64,000 bases of DNA, taken from NCBI GenBank assembly GCA_052035955.1, contig JBPOHD010000097.1, positions 1 through 64,000 of the forward strand, given 5' to 3'. Position 1 is the first letter of the stretch. Every line of letters begins with the position of its first letter. This DNA comes from JAEUNJ01 sp052035955 (GTDB lineage: Bacteria > Pseudomonadota > Gammaproteobacteria > Burkholderiales > Rhodocyclaceae). The notes below the pieces were generated by a model. It made no database searches and had not been told where the DNA came from. It was given only the letters and a program-made list of their open reading frames with translations. Below are positions 53,426 to 62,816 of this stretch, in pieces. The position numbers were made by a program, and so were the translations under genes.

Positions 53426-53455
53426 ATTATCCTCGCTGGCGGCTCGCCTTGTCAA
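53426..53455 (-). promoter_or_regulatory. Sigma-70 promoter of tRNA-Met
   Basis: On the minus strand, TTGACA (53455-53450) and GATAAT (53431-53426) are separated by 18 bp, 12 bp upstream of the tRNA 5' end. Confidence 0.8.
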
Positions 53456-53485
53456 GGCGGCGGGGGTCGGCGACAATCGCGCCCC

Positions 53486-54640
53486 ATGCGCTTCGATATC
53501 GCGATCATCGGCGGCGGGCTGGCCGGCCTGGCCCTGGCCGTCGCCCTGCGTTCCACCCGCCTCTCCGTGGCCCTGGTCGAGGGACGCCGGCCGCACAGGC
53601 CGGAGGGCTGGGACGCCCGCGTCTACGCCATCAGCCCGTCGAGCGCCGCCTTCCTCTCCGGCCTGGGGATCTGGGAGCGGCTGGATTCCGGACGGATGGA
53701 ACGGGTCGCCGCCATGGAGATCTTCGGCGACGCGGGCGGGCGGCTCGATTTTTCCGCCTACGCGACGGGGGTCGGCGAGCTGGCCTGGATCCTCGAGGGC
53801 AGCCTGATGCAGATGGAGCTCTGGGAGACGGCGACCCGCCAGGCCAACCTGCAGGTGCTCTGTCCGGCGACGCCCGTGGGCCTGGAGATCCGCCCGTCGG
53901 AGGCGCGCATCGAACTCGACGACGGCCAGGTGCTGGAAGCGGCCCTGGTGGTCGGCGCCGACGGGGCTGATTCCTGGACCCGCCAGGCGGCCGGCATCCA
54001 GGTCGGTTTCCATCCCTATCGGCAACTGGGCGTGGTGGCCAATTTCGACTGCGAGCGGGACCACCAGGGGACGGCCTGCCAGTGGTTCCGCGAGGACGGC
54101 GTGCTGGCCTGGCTGCCGCTGCCAGGGAAGCGCCTCTCGATGGTCTGGTCGGCCCCGGAGGACCTGGGGCGGGAACTGGTGGCCCTGCCAACGGAGGAAT
54201 TGTGTGCCCGGGTGGCGGCGGCGGGAGGCCATCGCCTGGGGGCCTTGCAGACCATCACGCCGGCCGCGGGTTTCCCGCTGCGCCTGATGCGGGCGCCCCG
54301 CTGCGTGGGGCCGCGCCTGGCGCTGGTGGGCGATGCGGCCCATGCGATCCACCCCTTGTCCGGCCACGGCATCAACCTCGGCTTCCAGGACGTGCGGGTC
54401 CTGGGCGAGGTGCTGGCCGGCAAGCCGGCCCACGTGGATGCGGGCGATGAGCGGTGGTTGCGCCAATACGAGCGGGCCCGGGCCGAGGAAGTGGTCGCCC
54501 TACAATCGGTGACGCACGGTCTGCATCGATTGTTCGCGCCTCGGCATCCGGCCCTGTCCCTGCTTCGCAATACCGGACTGAACCTGACCAACCGTCTGCC
54601 GGTCCTACGAGATGCCCTGGTGCGGTACGCGCTGGGTTGA
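53486..54640 (+). CDS. UbiH/UbiF-family FAD monooxygenase
   Basis: The 384-aa flavoprotein of the ubiquinone-hydroxylase family has IIGGGLAGLALAVAL at the N terminus, the VVGADGADSWTRQAAGI motif and the GDAAHAIHPLSGHGINLG motif. Probably hydroxylates a quinone precursor; which ring position is not readable. Divergent from tRNA-Met, 23 bp upstream of dsbC. Confidence 0.88.
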   Translation: MRFDIAIIGGGLAGLALAVALRSTRLSVALVEGRRPHRPEGWDARVYAISPSSAAFLSGLGIWERLDSGRMERVAAMEIFGDAGGRLDFSAYATGVGELAWILEGSLMQMELWETATRQANLQVLCPATPVGLEIRPSEARIELDDGQVLEAALVVGADGADSWTRQAAGIQVGFHPYRQLGVVANFDCERDHQGTACQWFREDGVLAWLPLPGKRLSMVWSAPEDLGRELVALPTEELCARVAAAGGHRLGALQTITPAAGFPLRLMRAPRCVGPRLALVGDAAHAIHPLSGHGINLGFQDVRVLGEVLAGKPAHVDAGDERWLRQYERARAEEVVALQSVTHGLHRLFAPRHPALSLLRNTGLNLTNRLPVLRDALVRYALG

Positions 54641-54663
54641 CCTACAACTTCCTGGAGCCTTTC

Positions 54664-55410
54664 ATGTCCGCCTTGCGTAACCCCCGCCGCCTCGCCCTCG
54701 CCTGCCTCGTCGGCTTTCCCCTCCTGACTTCCGCCGCCCTGGCGGCCGACGATGCCGACGTCAAGAAGACGCTCGAGCCGGTCCTGCAGCAATTGTTCGG
54801 CCCAAGCCTGAAGGTCGACGGCGTGCGCAAGGCCGGCATGCTGGGCCTGTACGAGATCCAGATCGGCGGCGAGATCCTCTATGCGGACGAGAAGGGCAGC
54901 TACCTGATCCGCGGCGAGATCCTCGACGTCAAGGCGAAGAAGAACGTGACCGAGGAGAGGAAGAACAAGCTGGCCCAGATCAAGTTCTCCGACCTGCCCC
55001 TGGACCTGGCGTTGAAGACCGTGCGCGGCAGCGGCAAGCGGGTGTTCGCCACCTTCGAGGACCCGAATTGCGGCTACTGCAAGAAGCTGGCGAAGGACAT
55101 GGGGGGCATGACGGACTTCACCATGTACACCTTCCTGCTGCCCATCCTCGGCGGCGACTCGCCGGAGAAGACGAAGGCCATCTGGTGCGCCCAGGACAAG
55201 TCGAAGGCCTGGATGGACTGGATGGTGAACAACACCGCGCCGGCCGCCGCCGGCGCCAATTGCAGCGTTCCCATGGACAAGCTGATGGCCCTGGGCCAGA
55301 AGCTCAACGTCCGCGGCACGCCGACCATATTCCTGTCCGATGGCAGCCGCATCCCCGGCGCCGTTCCGGCCGCTCAGCTGGAACAGGCCCTCAACCAGGT
55401 CGGCAAGTAA
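54664..55410 (+). CDS. dsbC: Thiol:disulfide interchange protein DsbC
   Basis: Periplasmic disulfide isomerase. The 248-aa protein has an N-terminal signal peptide (LACLVGFPLLTSAALA), a dimerisation domain and a thioredoxin fold with active-site CGYC (FEDPNCGYCKKL) and cis-Pro loop VRGTPTIFLSDG. A second cysteine pair (WCAQ...ANCS) matches DsbC. Start ATG 54664 leaves the signal peptide intact. Confidence 0.95.
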   Translation: MSALRNPRRLALACLVGFPLLTSAALAADDADVKKTLEPVLQQLFGPSLKVDGVRKAGMLGLYEIQIGGEILYADEKGSYLIRGEILDVKAKKNVTEERKNKLAQIKFSDLPLDLALKTVRGSGKRVFATFEDPNCGYCKKLAKDMGGMTDFTMYTFLLPILGGDSPEKTKAIWCAQDKSKAWMDWMVNNTAPAAAGANCSVPMDKLMALGQKLNVRGTPTIFLSDGSRIPGAVPAAQLEQALNQVGK

Positions 55411-56023
55411 GGCCGCCCTCCCCGGGACCGTCAGCGGGGCGACGCGTACGGCGCCCGGCCTGCGCCTGGCCGCCGCCCTGGCCGCCTCGGTGGCGCTGCA
55501 TGCCGGCCTGCTGCTCTACGCGGCCGGTGGCGGTTCCGTCGGGCGGCGCGGCCCGGCGATCCTGACCGTCACCCTGCATCCCGCTCCGGCCCAGGCGCCG
55601 GAAGCCGCCCCGCCGGCGGCGATGGCGGTGGAGTCCCCGGCGGGAAGCCCCTCGACACCTTCCGATCCCCGGCCGCCGGCAGCGGCACCGGAACCGGTGG
55701 GCGTGCCCGCCCCGCCGGGCATGGAGGGCCGCTACCTGAGGCAGGGCGAGTACGACCGGCCGCCGATGCCCCTGAACGAGATCGTTCCGGCTTTCCCCGA
55801 AGAGGCCTTCGGCCGCTACCTGGGTGGCCAGGTGGAGGTGGAAGTCTGGGTGGACCGGGACGGCGCCATCACCCAGGTCCATGTGGTCTCCTCCCGCCCC
55901 GAGGGGGTCTTCGACGCCTCGGCCCTGCGCGCCGTGCGCGAATTCCGCTTCGCGCCCGCCGTCTACCGCGGCAAGGCGGTGGGGGGAATCCTTCGCGCCA
56001 CCATCGAATACGCCCTGCCCTGA
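55340..56023 (+). CDS. TonB-like energy transducer
   Basis: The frame carries a membrane anchor (LAAALAASVALHAGLLLYAA), a Pro/Ala-rich periplasmic stretch and a C-terminal TonB fold (YLGGQVEVEVWVDRDGAITQ, SALRAVREFRFAPAVYRGK). The only ATG before the anchor, at 55340, lies inside dsbC with 71 bp overlap. No GTG or TTG in the frame fits better, so the start is uncertain. Confidence 0.8.
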   Translation: MAAASPAPFRPLSWNRPSTRSASKAALPGTVSGATRTAPGLRLAAALAASVALHAGLLLYAAGGGSVGRRGPAILTVTLHPAPAQAPEAAPPAAMAVESPAGSPSTPSDPRPPAAAPEPVGVPAPPGMEGRYLRQGEYDRPPMPLNEIVPAFPEEAFGRYLGGQVEVEVWVDRDGAITQVHVVSSRPEGVFDASALRAVREFRFAPAVYRGKAVGGILRATIEYALP

Positions 56024-56158
56024 ACCCGGGCGACGGGCCGCGGCCGGATGACGGGCCGCAGCCAATCGCGGGATTCCGAATTGCCTGCTTGCTTTCCCCG
56101 CCGCCAGCGCTTAGACATGGAGTGAGGGGAGAGCGGCGCAAGAAAGGAGGGTGTGGAA

Positions 56159-56440
56159 ATGTACCTGACGATCCAAGATTGCATCGACATGTCCGAGCTC
56201 AGCGAGGACGAGGTTCTCGCCATTGCCGAACACGAGGGTTTGACCGAGGTCGCCGCCATCGAACTGGGGAACTACCTGATCCACGAACCCGGCGGCGAGA
56301 AGCGGATCCGCCGCATGATCGAGGACGACATCCGCAGCGCCCAGGCCAAGGGCGACCGGCGGCACAGCGCGTTGCTGAAGACCGTCCTCAAGCACTATCT
56401 TTCGCAGCACGCGGGCAAGCAGAGCCCGGCCCTCGTCTGA
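56159..56440 (+). CDS. Small conserved hypothetical protein
   Basis: The 93-aa product MYLTIQDCIDMSELSEDEVL is acidic and helical, with MIEDDIRSAQAKGDRRHS and a C-terminal KTVLKHYLSQH helix. ATG 56159 has AAAGGAGG at ideal spacing; a GTG two codons upstream is too close to it. Convergent with hisG. No function known to me. Confidence 0.7.
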   Translation: MYLTIQDCIDMSELSEDEVLAIAEHEGLTEVAAIELGNYLIHEPGGEKRIRRMIEDDIRSAQAKGDRRHSALLKTVLKHYLSQHAGKQSPALV

Positions 56441-56464
56441 GGGCCGTCCCTCGGCGGACTGCGG

Positions 56465-57343
56465 CTATTCGACGATCTTGTTGATCGGCAGTTCGATGAT
56501 GCCGCGGGCGCCGGCCTCGTAGAGGCGGGGGATCAGGTCGCGGACGGCCTTTTCGTCGACCACGGTGCTGACCTCCACCCAGTCGCCGTCGGTCAGCGCC
56601 GAGATGGTCGGCGTGGCCAGCGCGGGGAGGATTTTCAGCACGCCGTCCAGGCTGGCCCGGGGCACGTTCATGGACAGCAGGACGCGGGTGGCGGCGGCGA
56701 TGGCGCCCTTGAGCAGCATCAGGATGCGGTCGATCTTGCCCCGCTTCCAGGCATCGTCGAGGGAGGCCCGGTTGGCGATGAAGCGCGGGGTGCTTTCCAG
56801 CACCACGTGCATGACCTTCAGGTTGTTGGCGCGCAGGGACGAGCCCGTTTCCGAGACGTCGACGATGGCGTCGGCCAGGATGGGCGGCTTCACCTCCGTG
56901 GCGCCCCAGGAGAATTCCACCTCGGCCGAGACGCCATGGCGTTCCAGGAAATGCCGCGTCATGCCCACCGCTTCGGTGGCGATGCGCCTGCCCTGCAGGT
57001 CGGCCACCGACTGGAAGGGGGAATCCTCCTTGGCGGCCATGACCCAGCGCACCACCCCGTAGTTGGGCCAGGGCGCCCGCAGGTCGGCCAGTTCGGCCAC
57101 GTCGGCGCCGGTCTCGAGGATCCAGTCGAGGCCCGTGATGGCGCAGTCGATGATGCCCTGGCCCACGTACCTTGCCATCTCCTGGGGCCGGATCAGGATG
57201 CATTCGATCTCGGCGTCGTCGATGCTGGGGTAATAGGACCGGCCGGAGATGCGCAGGTCGAAGCCGGCGTGGGTGAAGAGCTTCTGGGTGGTGTCCTGGA
57301 GGCTTCCCTTGGGAATGCCGAGGCGCAACGTTGGCTTGGTCAT
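56465..57343 (-). CDS. hisG: ATP phosphoribosyltransferase, long form
   Basis: First enzyme of histidine synthesis. The 292-aa long-form HisG has LRLGIPKGSLQDTTQKLF, ARYVGQGIIDCAITGLDWI, IATEAVGMTRHFLE, and the C-terminal regulatory domain (ALATPTISALTDGDWVEVST, GARGIIELPINKIVE). Start MTKPTLRLGIPKG at ATG 57343 gives the usual length. The long form, with its own allosteric domain, does not need HisZ. Confidence 0.95.
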   Translation of the reverse strand: MTKPTLRLGIPKGSLQDTTQKLFTHAGFDLRISGRSYYPSIDDAEIECILIRPQEMARYVGQGIIDCAITGLDWILETGADVAELADLRAPWPNYGVVRWVMAAKEDSPFQSVADLQGRRIATEAVGMTRHFLERHGVSAEVEFSWGATEVKPPILADAIVDVSETGSSLRANNLKVMHVVLESTPRFIANRASLDDAWKRGKIDRILMLLKGAIAAATRVLLSMNVPRASLDGVLKILPALATPTISALTDGDWVEVSTVVDEKAVRDLIPRLYEAGARGIIELPINKIVE

Positions 57344-57595
57344 GGTCTTCGGGAGTGGTTTCGCGAGGTTCCGCCCGCGGGCGTAGGGCCGCAGCATACT
57401 CCGAGCCGCGGCCCGGCGGCCCTGGCCGCCCGGGAGCCTGGACGGCAGCGCGTCTTGCCCGGGTCTCCCAGGGGAGATGGTTCGCGGCCATCGCCCTCGT
57501 ATCGGGTTCCGCATTGCGCCGCCTTCGGGCAATGTCGAGAGGTTCCCTTTCGGCCTGCGCACGCCAAGGGCAGCGGGTGACCGCCGCTGCTCACG

Positions 57596-57870
57596 TCTCC
57601 CGGGCCGCATCGCGGCGTGCCCGTCGCTCCCGCAAAGACCATCGCCTTGTCTTGCCTCCCTCTGCGTCCCTCTGCGCCTCTGCGCCTCTGCGGTCAGGTG
57701 TTGATTCTGCTCGATTCCGAACGCATCGCGGCGTGAACGCCGCTCCTACACAAACCACCGGGCGCCTTGCCTTCCTTCGCGTCCCTTTGCGCCTTTGCGC
57801 CTTTGCGGTGAGGTTTCGACTGCCCCCGGCCCGGCCCCATCGCAGCGTGGCCGCCGCTCCGGCACGAACC
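57596..57870. repeat. Degenerate REP-like repeats and TGCGCCT tracts
   Basis: The 559-bp gap between hisG and the giant dehydrogenase contains three worn right-arm REP copies (e.g. ATCGCGGCGTGAACGCCGCT) and two near-identical tracts of CTCTGCG / CTTTGCG repeats (about 57663-57692 and 57779-57808). No gene is supported in the gap. Confidence 0.6.
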
Positions 57871-57902
57871 AGGCGACACGGCCCTGACGCGCCGCCTTCG
57901 GC

Positions 57903-60900
57903 CTAGAGCAGCACCCGCTCCACCCCGCCCGCGTTGGCGGCCTTCACGTAGTCGGCCAGCCAGTCCGCGCCCAGCAGGCGGCGGGCCATCTCGACGACGA
58001 TGTAGTCCGCCTTCACGTCGGCATCGGGCTCGAAGCGCGACAGGCCCTGCAGGCAGCTCGGGCAGGAGGTGAGGACCTTCACCGGCCCACCGAAACCGTC
58101 GGCACGCAGCTTCTCCGCGCCGGCCTCGATCTCCTGCTGCTTGCGGAAACGCACCTGGGTGGAGACGTCCGGCCGGGTCACGGCGAGGGTGCCGGATTCA
58201 CCGCAGCAGCGGTCCGACAGCGGCACCGGCTGGCCCATGAGGGCGCCGACCACCTTCATCGGGTTGTGGGCCTTCATGGGCGTGTGGCAGGGGTCGTGGT
58301 ACAGGTACTTCGTGCCGGTGACGCCCTCCAGCCGGACGCCCTTCTCCATCAGGTATTCGTGGATGTCGAGGAGGCGACAGCCGGGGACGATCTTGTCGAA
58401 TTCGTACTTCAGGAGCTGATCCATGCAGGTGCCGCAGGAGACGACGACGGTCCTGATGTCCAGGTAGTTGAGCGTGTTGGCGACCCGATGGAAGAGCACC
58501 CGGTTGCGCGTCGTGATGGCCTGGCCCTGGTCCTCGTCGCCGTTGGACGTCTGCGGATAGCCGCAGCAGAGGTAGCCCGGCGGCAGGACCGTGACGGCGC
58601 CCACGTGATAGAGCATGGCCTGGGTGGCCAGGCCCACCTGGGAGAAGAGACGCTCCGAGCCGCAGCCCGGGAAGTAGAAGACGGCCTCCGACTCCTCGGT
58701 GGTCTTCCGCGGGTCGCGGATGACCGGGATCAGGGTCTCGTCCTCGATGTCCAGCAGGGCGCGGGAGGTGCGGGCAGGCACCCCGGCCGGCATCGGCTTG
58801 TTGATGAAGTGGATGACCTGGGTCTTCAGGTCCGGCCGGCCCAGGGTGGCCGGCGGATGGCGCACGCTGTCGCGGACCAGGCCCACCGTCCGCCCGAAGC
58901 GGTAGGCGAGGCGCTGGGCCCGGTAGCCGAGGCCGATCATGCCGGCCCGCATCAGCTTGATGGTGGAGGGATCGGTGGCGGTGAGGAAGCCCATGGCCAG
59001 GGCCGTGCCGGGACTGGTCTTCTTCCTGTCCTGGCGGCGCAGGAAGTTGCGCATGGCGATGGAGACGTCGCCGAAGTCGATGTCCACCGGGCAGGGCTTG
59101 ACGCAGCGGTGGCAGACCGTGCAGTGGTCGGCCACGTCGTTGAACTCGTCGAAATGCTGCAGGGATACACCGCGCCGGGTCTGTTCCTCGTAGAGGAAGG
59201 CCTCCACCAGCAGGCCCGTGCCGAGGATCTTGTTGCGCGGGCTGTAGAGCAGGTTGGCCCGCGGCACGTGGGTCGAGCAGACGGGCTTGCACTTGCCGCA
59301 GCGCAGGCAGTCCTTGACCATGTTGGAGATGCCGCCGATCTCGGACTGCTCCATGATCAGGGACTCGACGCCGAGCAGGGCGAAGGAGGGCGTGTAGGCG
59401 TTGCGGAGGTCCGCCCCCTCCATGAGCTTGCCCTTGTTGAAGCGGCCCTCCGGATCGATGCGCCGCTTGTACTCGCGGAAGGGCCGCATTTCCTCCTCGG
59501 ACAGGAACTCGAGCTTGGTGATGCCGATGCCATGCTCGCCGGAAATCACGCCGCCGAGGGAGCGGGCCAGGTGCATGATCCGCTCGACGGCCCGGTAGGC
59601 CGTCTGCAGCATCTCGTAGCGGTCGGAGTTGACCGGGATGTTGGTGTGCACGTTGCCGTCGCCGGCGTGCATGTGCAGGGCGACGAAGACCCGGCTCTTG
59701 AGGACATCCTGGTGGATCGCATCGATGCGGGCGAGGACGGGCCGGTAGGCGTTGCCGTCGAAGATGGTCTCCAGCAGCGGCTTCAGCTCGCCCTTCCAGG
59801 AAACGCGCAGCGAATAATCCTGGAGCTTGTGGAACACCGTGGTGCCCGGCCGGACGACCGGCCGCGGATGCCAGGCCTTGACCGGTACCGGCGGCGGGGG
59901 GGGGAACGGGACAGGATGCCAGTGGCGTACGACCGAGGGGACTGGCGGCAGCGGCCAGGGATCGTCGAGCCGGTCGAGCAGTTGCTGCCAGCGGGCGCGC
60001 ACCTCGGCGACCGCTTCCAGGGCCTGGTCGCGCCTGTCGCCGATGATCTCCCGCCGGTCCAGGTCCTCGTCGGAAAGGTGCAGCGGCAGGTCGCCGGCCA
60101 GGAAACCGGACAGGGCGTCGCAGAGGGCCAGCTTGTTGGCGATGGACAGTTCGATGTTGATGCGCTCGATCCCGTCGCAATAGTCCCCCATCCGCGGCAG
60201 GGGGATCACCACGTCCTCGTTCACCTTGAAGGCGTTGGTGTGCTTGGAGATGGCCGCCGTGCGGGCCCGGTCCAGCCAGAAGTTCTTGCGGGCCTCGGCG
60301 CTGACGGCGACGAAGCCCTCGCCGCCGCGGGCATTGGCGATGCGCACGACCTCGGAAGTCGCGTGGGCGACCGACCGCTCGTTCTCGCCGACGATGTCGC
60401 CCACGAGGACCATCTTCGGCCGCCCGTGGCGCTTGGCCTTGGTCGAGTAGCCGACCGCCTTCACGTAGCGCTCGTCCAGGTGTTCGAGGCCGGCCAGGAT
60501 GGCGCCGCCGGGCCGCGCCTTCAGGTATTCGGTGATCTCGACGATGGAGGGCACCGCCTCCCGGACCTGGCCGAAGAACTCCAGGCAGAACGTGCGCACG
60601 GCCGGCGGCATGCGGTGGAGGATCCAGACTGCGGAGGTGACGATGCCGTCGCAGCCCTCCTTCTGCACGCCGGGCAGCCCGGCCAGGAACTTGTCGGTGA
60701 CGTCCTTGCCGAGGCCGGTCTTGCGGAAGGTCCGGCCGGGGATGGAGAGGAATTCCTCCCCCTCCTGGCGGCGGCCATCGCCGTCCAGGCGCTTGATGCG
60801 GAAGGTGGCCGTCTCCTGGTCGTGGATCTTGCCCAGGTTGTGGCCGATCCGCTCCACCTCGATCCACTTGCCTTCGGGCGTGACCATCCGCCAGGAAGCC

Positions 60901-61781
60901 AGGTTGTCCAGGGCCGTACCCCAGAGCACGGCCTTCTTGCCGCCGGCGTTCATGGCGATGTTGCCGCCGATGCAGGAGGCGTCGGCGGAGGTCGGGTCGC
61001 AGGCGAAGACCAGCCCCGCCTCCTCGGCCCGCTCCATGACCCGCCGCGTGACGACGCCGGCGCCGGTGCGTACCGTCGCATAGGGCCGGTCCACGCCCGG
61101 CAGGACGGCCTGCTCCACGGGACCCAGGTCGATGAGCTTCTCGGTGTTGATCACGACGGACTTGGGCGTCAGGGGCACCGCGCCGCCGGTGTAGCCCGTG
61201 CCGCCGCCGCGCGGGATGATGGTGAGGCCCAGTTCGATGCAGCCGCGGACCAGGGGCGCCACCTCTTCCTCCGTGTCCGGGTTGAGGACCACGAAGGGGT
61301 ACTCGATCCGCCAGTCGGTGGCGTCGGTGACGTGGGCCACCCGGGCCAGGCCGTCGAAGCGGATGTTGTCCCTGCGGGTGTGGCGCGCCAGGACACGCAA
61401 GGTCCGGCGGCGCAATTCCCGGGTCTCCTCGAACCAGGCCTCGAAGGCCTCGACCGCCTTGCGCGCCCGCTCCAGCAGGAAGGCGACCTGCTCGTTGCCG
61501 GCCCGCCGTTTCTCGATTTCCGTCAGGCGGTGGCGCAAGGCCCCCACCAGCGCCTCGCGGCGCTGCCGGTTGTCCAGCAGGTCGTCTTCCAGATAGGGAT
61601 TGCGGCGCAAGACCCAGATGTCCCCCAGGACCTCGTAGAGCATGCGCGCCGAGCGACCGGTGACCCGCTGGTCCCGCAGTTCGGCGAGCACCCGCCACGC
61701 CTCCTCGCCGAGCAGGCGGATGACGATCTCCCGGTCGGAGAACGAGGTGTAGTTGTAGGGAATTTCGCGCAGGCGGGTCAT
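57903..61781 (-). CDS. Large FAD-linked oxidase/Fe-S oxidoreductase fusion (DUF3683 type)
   Basis: The 1292-aa protein has an N-terminal DUF3683-like region, then an FAD-binding type 4 (GlcD-like) domain (IIPRGGGTGYTGGAVPL, CDPTSADASCIGGNIAMNAGG, HMHAGDGNVHTNIPV, GVISGEHGIGITKLEFL), two 4Fe-4S motifs (CLRCGKCKPVC, CTVCHRCVKPCP) and GlpC-like CCG domains (CCGYPQTSNG, CCGESGTLAV). Probably oxidises a 2-hydroxy acid such as lactate or glycolate to the quinone pool. Start ATG 61781 (MTRLREIPYNYTSFS) is preferred to the longer upstream frame. Confidence 0.9.
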   Translation of the reverse strand: MTRLREIPYNYTSFSDREIVIRLLGEEAWRVLAELRDQRVTGRSARMLYEVLGDIWVLRRNPYLEDDLLDNRQRREALVGALRHRLTEIEKRRAGNEQVAFLLERARKAVEAFEAWFEETRELRRRTLRVLARHTRRDNIRFDGLARVAHVTDATDWRIEYPFVVLNPDTEEEVAPLVRGCIELGLTIIPRGGGTGYTGGAVPLTPKSVVINTEKLIDLGPVEQAVLPGVDRPYATVRTGAGVVTRRVMERAEEAGLVFACDPTSADASCIGGNIAMNAGGKKAVLWGTALDNLASWRMVTPEGKWIEVERIGHNLGKIHDQETATFRIKRLDGDGRRQEGEEFLSIPGRTFRKTGLGKDVTDKFLAGLPGVQKEGCDGIVTSAVWILHRMPPAVRTFCLEFFGQVREAVPSIVEITEYLKARPGGAILAGLEHLDERYVKAVGYSTKAKRHGRPKMVLVGDIVGENERSVAHATSEVVRIANARGGEGFVAVSAEARKNFWLDRARTAAISKHTNAFKVNEDVVIPLPRMGDYCDGIERINIELSIANKLALCDALSGFLAGDLPLHLSDEDLDRREIIGDRRDQALEAVAEVRARWQQLLDRLDDPWPLPPVPSVVRHWHPVPFPPPPPVPVKAWHPRPVVRPGTTVFHKLQDYSLRVSWKGELKPLLETIFDGNAYRPVLARIDAIHQDVLKSRVFVALHMHAGDGNVHTNIPVNSDRYEMLQTAYRAVERIMHLARSLGGVISGEHGIGITKLEFLSEEEMRPFREYKRRIDPEGRFNKGKLMEGADLRNAYTPSFALLGVESLIMEQSEIGGISNMVKDCLRCGKCKPVCSTHVPRANLLYSPRNKILGTGLLVEAFLYEEQTRRGVSLQHFDEFNDVADHCTVCHRCVKPCPVDIDFGDVSIAMRNFLRRQDRKKTSPGTALAMGFLTATDPSTIKLMRAGMIGLGYRAQRLAYRFGRTVGLVRDSVRHPPATLGRPDLKTQVIHFINKPMPAGVPARTSRALLDIEDETLIPVIRDPRKTTEESEAVFYFPGCGSERLFSQVGLATQAMLYHVGAVTVLPPGYLCCGYPQTSNGDEDQGQAITTRNRVLFHRVANTLNYLDIRTVVVSCGTCMDQLLKYEFDKIVPGCRLLDIHEYLMEKGVRLEGVTGTKYLYHDPCHTPMKAHNPMKVVGALMGQPVPLSDRCCGESGTLAVTRPDVSTQVRFRKQQEIEAGAEKLRADGFGGPVKVLTSCPSCLQGLSRFEPDADVKADYIVVEMARRLLGADWLADYVKAANAGGVERVLL

Positions 61782-61979
61782 GGGGACGGCAAGCCGCGGC
61801 GGGGAAAACCGCGTATTGTAGGTTATCGCAGCGCAGCAAAGGCCCGTGGGGCGGCATGGGAACCCGCCGGCGGCGGGTCCGGCCCGGGCGGTCAACGATC
61901 GCACCGGCGCCCTGGTGACTATAACCAAAGTGTTAAAATTGCAGCGCTCCGCCCAAGTGGGGCGGCATGGAGGATGTCG

Positions 61980-62816
61980 ATGCGGGGAGCCTCCCGACCC
62001 TGGTTCATGGCAGCGTTCCTGTGGCTGGTCCTCACCAGCGCGGGAGCGGTGGAACCCCTGCGCCTGGGCATCATGCCCTTCAACAGCGCCCTGGCCCTGA
62101 TCAAGACCCACCAGCCCCTGCGCAACCACCTGCAGGCCCGCCTCGACCGGCCCGTCGAGATCTACACCTCGGCCGACTACTTCACCTTCCTCAACGAAAC
62201 CCAGGCCGGCCATTTCGACATCGTGATCACCGGGCCCCATTTCGGGGTCATGGCAATCGAACGCGGCGACAAGCCCCTGGTCCAGTACAAGGCGGTCCTG
62301 CAGCCTGTCTTCGTGGTCCGCCGGGACGGCAACATCCGCAGCCTCGAGGACCTCAAGGGCAAGCGCATCGGCCTTTCGAGCCGGCTGTCCATGTCGTCCA
62401 TCGGCGGCGTCAAGTGGCTGCTCGACCGGGGCCTGCAGATCGGCCGGGATTTCAGCCTGCACGAGCGGTCGACCCACGGCGCCGCCATCGCGGCCGTGGC
62501 CGTGGGCGACCTCGACGCGGCCTTGACCACCCATACGCCCCTTCGCCAGGTGCCCGAGGACGTGCGCGCCCGGGTCGTCGTCCTGCCCGTGGACGTGGCG
62601 GTCCCCCACCTGATGACCCTGGCCAACAGGCGCCTGGGCAAGCCGATGACCGACCGGATCAAGCAGGCCCTGGACAGCTTCCCGGCCACGGCGGAGGGCC
62701 AGGCCTTCTTCCAGGAGACGGGCTACGCCGGCTATCGCGAAGTCGTCGGTGCCGACCTGAAGGTTCTGGCGCCCTACCTGGAACTGACGCGGAAGGTGAT
62801 GTCCCAGAGCGAATGA
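61980..62816 (+). CDS. PhnD-like phosphate/phosphonate-type substrate-binding protein
   Basis: The 278-aa protein has a signal peptide (FMAAFLWLVLTSAGAVEP), then LRLGIMPFNSALALIKTH, DIVITGPHFGVMAIE, SLEDLKGKRIGLSSRLS and HGAAIAAVAVGDLDAAL, as in periplasmic PhnD-type binders. ATG 61980 has GGAGG 6 bp upstream. Its stop overlaps the diguanylate cyclase start (ATGA), so it likely acts as its sensor partner. Confidence 0.88.
   Translation: MRGASRPWFMAAFLWLVLTSAGAVEPLRLGIMPFNSALALIKTHQPLRNHLQARLDRPVEIYTSADYFTFLNETQAGHFDIVITGPHFGVMAIERGDKPLVQYKAVLQPVFVVRRDGNIRSLEDLKGKRIGLSSRLSMSSIGGVKWLLDRGLQIGRDFSLHERSTHGAAIAAVAVGDLDAALTTHTPLRQVPEDVRARVVVLPVDVAVPHLMTLANRRLGKPMTDRIKQALDSFPATAEGQAFFQETGYAGYREVVGADLKVLAPYLELTRKVMSQSE

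Noticed and set aside
57344..57902. Short open frames between hisG and the dehydrogenase
   Set aside because: They run through REP-like and TGCGCCT repeats and show no coding pattern.
58266..62816. 1516-codon plus-strand open frame opposite the giant dehydrogenase
   Set aside because: It is the antisense of a GC-rich gene with clear Fe-S and FAD motifs. Only its last part (from 61980) is real, as the PhnD-like gene.
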